The translations under genes were made by a program, and so were the position numbers. DNA of 9,080 nucleotides from Thiotrichaceae bacterium. GTDB taxonomy: Bacteria > Pseudomonadota > Gammaproteobacteria > Thiotrichales > Thiotrichaceae. A model generated the notes under the pieces. It did no database searches. It was given only the letters and a program-made list of their open reading frames with translations, and had not been told where the DNA came from. Shown piece by piece: positions 7,295 through 9,080 of this stretch. Numbering within the stretch: the first letter of the stretch is position 1; every line of letters starts with the position of its first letter. The stretch covers positions 1-9,080 of the forward strand of contig WGBH01000425.1 of the NCBI GenBank assembly GCA_015494435.1, written 5' to 3'.

Positions 7295-7911
7295 TGATTA
7301 TTAGTTGCGTCCTTAATGTAGTTATTAATCCTTGCTTCAAGGCGATCTACACTCATGCGTAGCTCATCGACTTGATCAAGATAGTGATTCACTTCTGCTT
7401 CTGTGGGGATTAACTGAACATCTTCGGTAAGGTATTCGGTGGTTTCTGATTGTATCATTTGGTGTTTTTCTTTAAGCCAGTTGGCACTCCCTGAGACCAG
7501 TTGTCCTGCCTGATAAGCGATACTATCGCCAACAAATTGAGACATAATATCTTCCCAGTCAATATCAATTTCACTTAAAATACGACTGAACTCTGCACCT
7601 AAATGGGTATCTCCCTCAATAAACACATGACTATCTAATAAAGCTTTTCCTGAATGACTCGATGTACCAAGGTGCATTAAGGTCATTGGCGCACCTTTAA
7701 TAGTAGTGTCAGGAGTACCAGTGTAATTACCCATAACGGCAATCTCATCTTGATTAGGAAGAAAAAACAACTTTACTTCCAAGCCACTAATATGCAGACA
7801 GATTATTTTTCCCTGCATATTATTAAATTTAGGTAGTGTAGCCCCATCTAATGCTAGCCAAGCATTAAGAGCGGATTCAATGGTTGCCAATAGTGTCGTT
7901 GATAATTGCAT
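7291..7911 (-). CDS. ubiJ: Ubiquinone biosynthesis accessory factor UbiJ (SCP2-domain protein)
   Basis: Small cytosolic accessory factor of aerobic ubiquinone synthesis. In E. coli, UbiJ (formerly YigP) works with UbiK and binds the lipid intermediates handled by the soluble Ubi complex. This 206-residue protein matches the ~201-residue family size and layout. An SCP2-like lipid-binding domain covers about residues 10-115 (strands GKIICLHISGLEVKLFFL and DEIAVMGNYTGTPDTTIKG, then a helix and the HVFIEGD turn). A connecting region with VGDSIAYQAGQLVSG follows. The C-terminal heptad-like segment (VNHYLDQVDELRMSVDRLE) probably forms the coiled coil used for partner binding. Sequence conservation in this family is low, so the name rests on fold pattern plus its diagnostic place between ubiE and ubiB. 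It starts 14 bases after the ubiE stop, without an obvious Shine-Dalgarno sequence, and overlaps ubiB by four bases. Confidence 0.92.
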   Translation of the reverse strand: MQLSTTLLATIESALNAWLALDGATLPKFNNMQGKIICLHISGLEVKLFFLPNQDEIAVMGNYTGTPDTTIKGAPMTLMHLGTSSHSGKALLDSHVFIEGDTHLGAEFSRILSEIDIDWEDIMSQFVGDSIAYQAGQLVSGSANWLKEKHQMIQSETTEYLTEDVQLIPTEAEVNHYLDQVDELRMSVDRLEARINNYIKDATNNQ

Positions 7912-7925
7912 TATTGCGAGTTATG

Positions 7926-8684
7926 TCAAAGTTTATAGCCAGTATGCAAAGCCACAATACCGCCTGTCATATTATGGTAGGCAGTACGTTCAAATCCTGC
8001 ATCTTCTACCATGCTTTTCAGTGTTTCTTGATCAGGATGCATACGAATAGATTCTGCTAAATAGCGGTAACTATCCTCATCATTAGCGACTAATTTACCA
8101 ATTAAAGGTAGCAGTTTAAACGAATATTGATCGTAAATAATATCCAACCCTGGTACAACGGGTTTAGAAAACTCAAGAACCATCAGCTTCCCACCAGGTT
8201 TCAAAGTACGATACATAGAACGTAATGCCGCCTCTTTGTCGGTGACATTACGCAAGCCAAAAGCAATAGTAATAATATTAAAATAATTATCAGGAAATGG
8301 CAGAGACTCTGCATTTGCCTGTACATATTCCACATTACCCGCAATACCTTTATTGATTAAACGAGTTCGTCCATTTTCCAGCATCGAACCATTAATATCA
8401 GATAAAACAACTTTACCTTGTTTACCCACAATACGAGCAAACTTAGCCGCTAAATCACCCGTTCCTCCTGCAAGGTCAAGAATAGTATCGCCACTTTTTG
8501 CACCTGATGTTTCAATAGTGTAACGCTTCCACAAACGATGCACGCCTATTGACATTAAGTCATTCATTACATCGTATTTATCTGCAACAGAATGAAACAC
8601 ATCTGCTACTTTATTTGCTTTTTCACCAACGGGAACTTGCTGGTATCCGAAATGAGTGGATTGTTCTGAGGTTTTATTTTGCAT
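7926..8684 (-). CDS. ubiE: Ubiquinone/menaquinone C-methyltransferase UbiE
   Basis: Class I SAM-dependent methyltransferase that methylates the benzoquinol ring (2-polyprenyl-6-methoxy-1,4-benzoquinol) in ubiquinone synthesis and, where present, demethylmenaquinol in menaquinone synthesis. The 252-residue length equals the E. coli enzyme within one residue. Visible motifs are the UbiE signature YDVMNDLMSIGVHRLW (37-52), SAM motif I LDLAGGTGD (69-77), the ribose-binding acid D96 in LSDIN, the NAESLPFPDN segment (124-133), FGLRNVTD (142-149), RTLKPGG (159-165), the second signature LEFSKP (170-175) and the C-terminal block around SYRYLAESIRMHPDQ. It is the first gene of the ubiE-ubiJ-ubiB run. 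No strong Shine-Dalgarno sequence precedes ATG 8684: AGGA is 12 bases upstream, followed by a C-rich stretch. The start nevertheless aligns with the family N-terminus (THFGYQ). Confidence 0.98.
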   Translation of the reverse strand: MQNKTSEQSTHFGYQQVPVGEKANKVADVFHSVADKYDVMNDLMSIGVHRLWKRYTIETSGAKSGDTILDLAGGTGDLAAKFARIVGKQGKVVLSDINGSMLENGRTRLINKGIAGNVEYVQANAESLPFPDNYFNIITIAFGLRNVTDKEAALRSMYRTLKPGGKLMVLEFSKPVVPGLDIIYDQYSFKLLPLIGKLVANDEDSYRYLAESIRMHPDQETLKSMVEDAGFERTAYHNMTGGIVALHTGYKL

Positions 8685-8719
8685 GGGGGAAGAGAGTCCT
8701 GATCAATCTAATTCAGTGC

Positions 8720-8728
8720 ATTGTAACA
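8720..8728 (-). promoter_or_regulatory. Possible extended -10 promoter of the ubi operon
   Basis: The minus strand reads TGTTACAAT, a TGn extension plus TACAAT (five of six to consensus), placing transcription start near 8713 and giving a leader of about 28 bases before ubiE. There is no good -35, which is tolerated in extended -10 promoters. The palindrome TGCTAGCA (8745-8752) lies in the -35 region and could be an operator. Confidence 0.38.
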
Positions 8729-8810
8729 ATCTTATGGTGTTTCATGCTAGCACTGCATTAAAAGGTGCTATAGATATTTAAGCATAGCCTATGTTGAGCT
8801 AATTCCATGT

Positions 8811-8838
8811 GCAACTTATTCAGAAGTAAATAAATTGC
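8811..8838. repeat. Imperfect inverted repeat upstream of the right-edge gene
   Basis: GCAACTTATT (8811-8820) and AATAAATTGC (8829-8838) are inverted copies with one mismatch in ten, separated by an eight-base loop. It sits just upstream of the -10 element for the gene at 8875, so it may be an operator or, if that gene is a transposase, part of the element's left end. No T-run follows, so it is not a convincing terminator. Confidence 0.4.
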
Positions 8839-8848
8839 GAAAATAAAG

Positions 8849-8854
8849 TATAAT
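8849..8854 (+). promoter_or_regulatory. Consensus -10 box (TATAAT) upstream of the right-edge gene
   Basis: An exact TATAAT lies 20 bases before the ATG at 8875, so a transcript would start near 8861 with a very short leader. There is no recognisable -35 at 16-18 bases: TTGCGA at 8835-8840 is only eight bases away. There is also no Shine-Dalgarno sequence before the ATG. Confidence 0.35.
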
Positions 8855-8874
8855 AATAAAGACAAATACTAAAA

Positions 8875-9080
8875 ATGAACGAACAAGATACCCAACTAAT
8901 AAATCAACTTAATCAACATCCTTCATTACGTCAACGAATGGAAGAGTTACTCAATATTGTTGAAAATACAAAAGGAGATTGTGAAAAAACGAATGATGCT
9001 GAAAAATATGTCATTCATGAACTAAGAAAAATGGGAAATGATGCCTTAACTTGCTGGGCAAATAATGCGGTAACACAGAG
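8875..9080 (+). CDS. Partial N-terminus of an uncharacterised protein, possibly an IS transposase
   Basis: An open frame from ATG 8875 runs off the window after 68 codons without a stop. The visible protein is helical and hydrophilic: a Gln/Asn-rich start (MNEQDTQLINQLNQHPSLRQ), then RMEELLNIVENTKGD, a DAEKYVIHELRKMGNDAL helix and CWANNAVTQ at the edge. The pattern of an acidic AE..V..ELRK.G..AL..WA helix resembles my recollection of N-terminal regions of some bacterial transposases. No catalytic domain is visible, so this is a suggestion only. It is transcribed divergently from ubiE across a 190-base gap with its own -10 box. ATG 8875 was chosen as the first start after the promoter. It has no ribosome-binding site, so the ATG at codon 22 (8938) is an alternative. 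Confidence 0.6.
   Translation, partial: MNEQDTQLINQLNQHPSLRQRMEELLNIVENTKGDCEKTNDAEKYVIHELRKMGNDALTCWANNAVTQ

Overview
This AT-rich window comes from a bacterial chromosome. The ubiE-ubiJ-ubiB cluster closely matches its gammaproteobacterial counterparts: UbiE and UbiB can be followed almost motif by motif against the Escherichia coli proteins as I remember them. A low-GC gammaproteobacterium is therefore well supported. A sulfur-oxidiser of the Beggiatoa/Thiotrichales kind would fit the base composition and gene mix, but that is a guess.

Layout. Bases 92-3559 (+) encode one very large protein of about 1155 residues. I identify it, with moderate confidence, as a PPi-type phosphoenolpyruvate carboxykinase. 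It converges on a four-step minus-strand run across a 53-base gap that holds a GC-rich inverted repeat at 3579-3599. Read in the direction of transcription from the right, the minus-strand genes are ubiE (8684-7926), ubiJ (7911-7291), ubiB (7294-5639), then a 223-base gap, then an uncharacterised membrane-anchored protein (5415-4669) and an orphan TAXI-type solute-binding protein (4629-3613). At the right edge a plus-strand gene begins at 8875 and runs off the window. It may be the start of an insertion-sequence transposase.

How the genes work together. UbiE (C-methyltransferase), UbiJ (lipid-binding SCP2-type accessory factor) and UbiB (atypical kinase/ATPase-fold protein) serve ubiquinone biosynthesis. 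The 14-base and 4-base-overlap junctions indicate one transcript. The 248-residue protein and the TAXI protein form a second probable operon. Both appear exported, and both carry Cys-Ser-x4-Cys motifs at or near their C-termini: three copies in the first protein and one in the second. No TRAP permease gene is visible. The shared C-terminal motif and the unusual pairing are the least explained features here. I see no CRISPR array, rRNA, tRNA, phage module or complete mobile element. No gene-free stretch exceeds about 225 bases.
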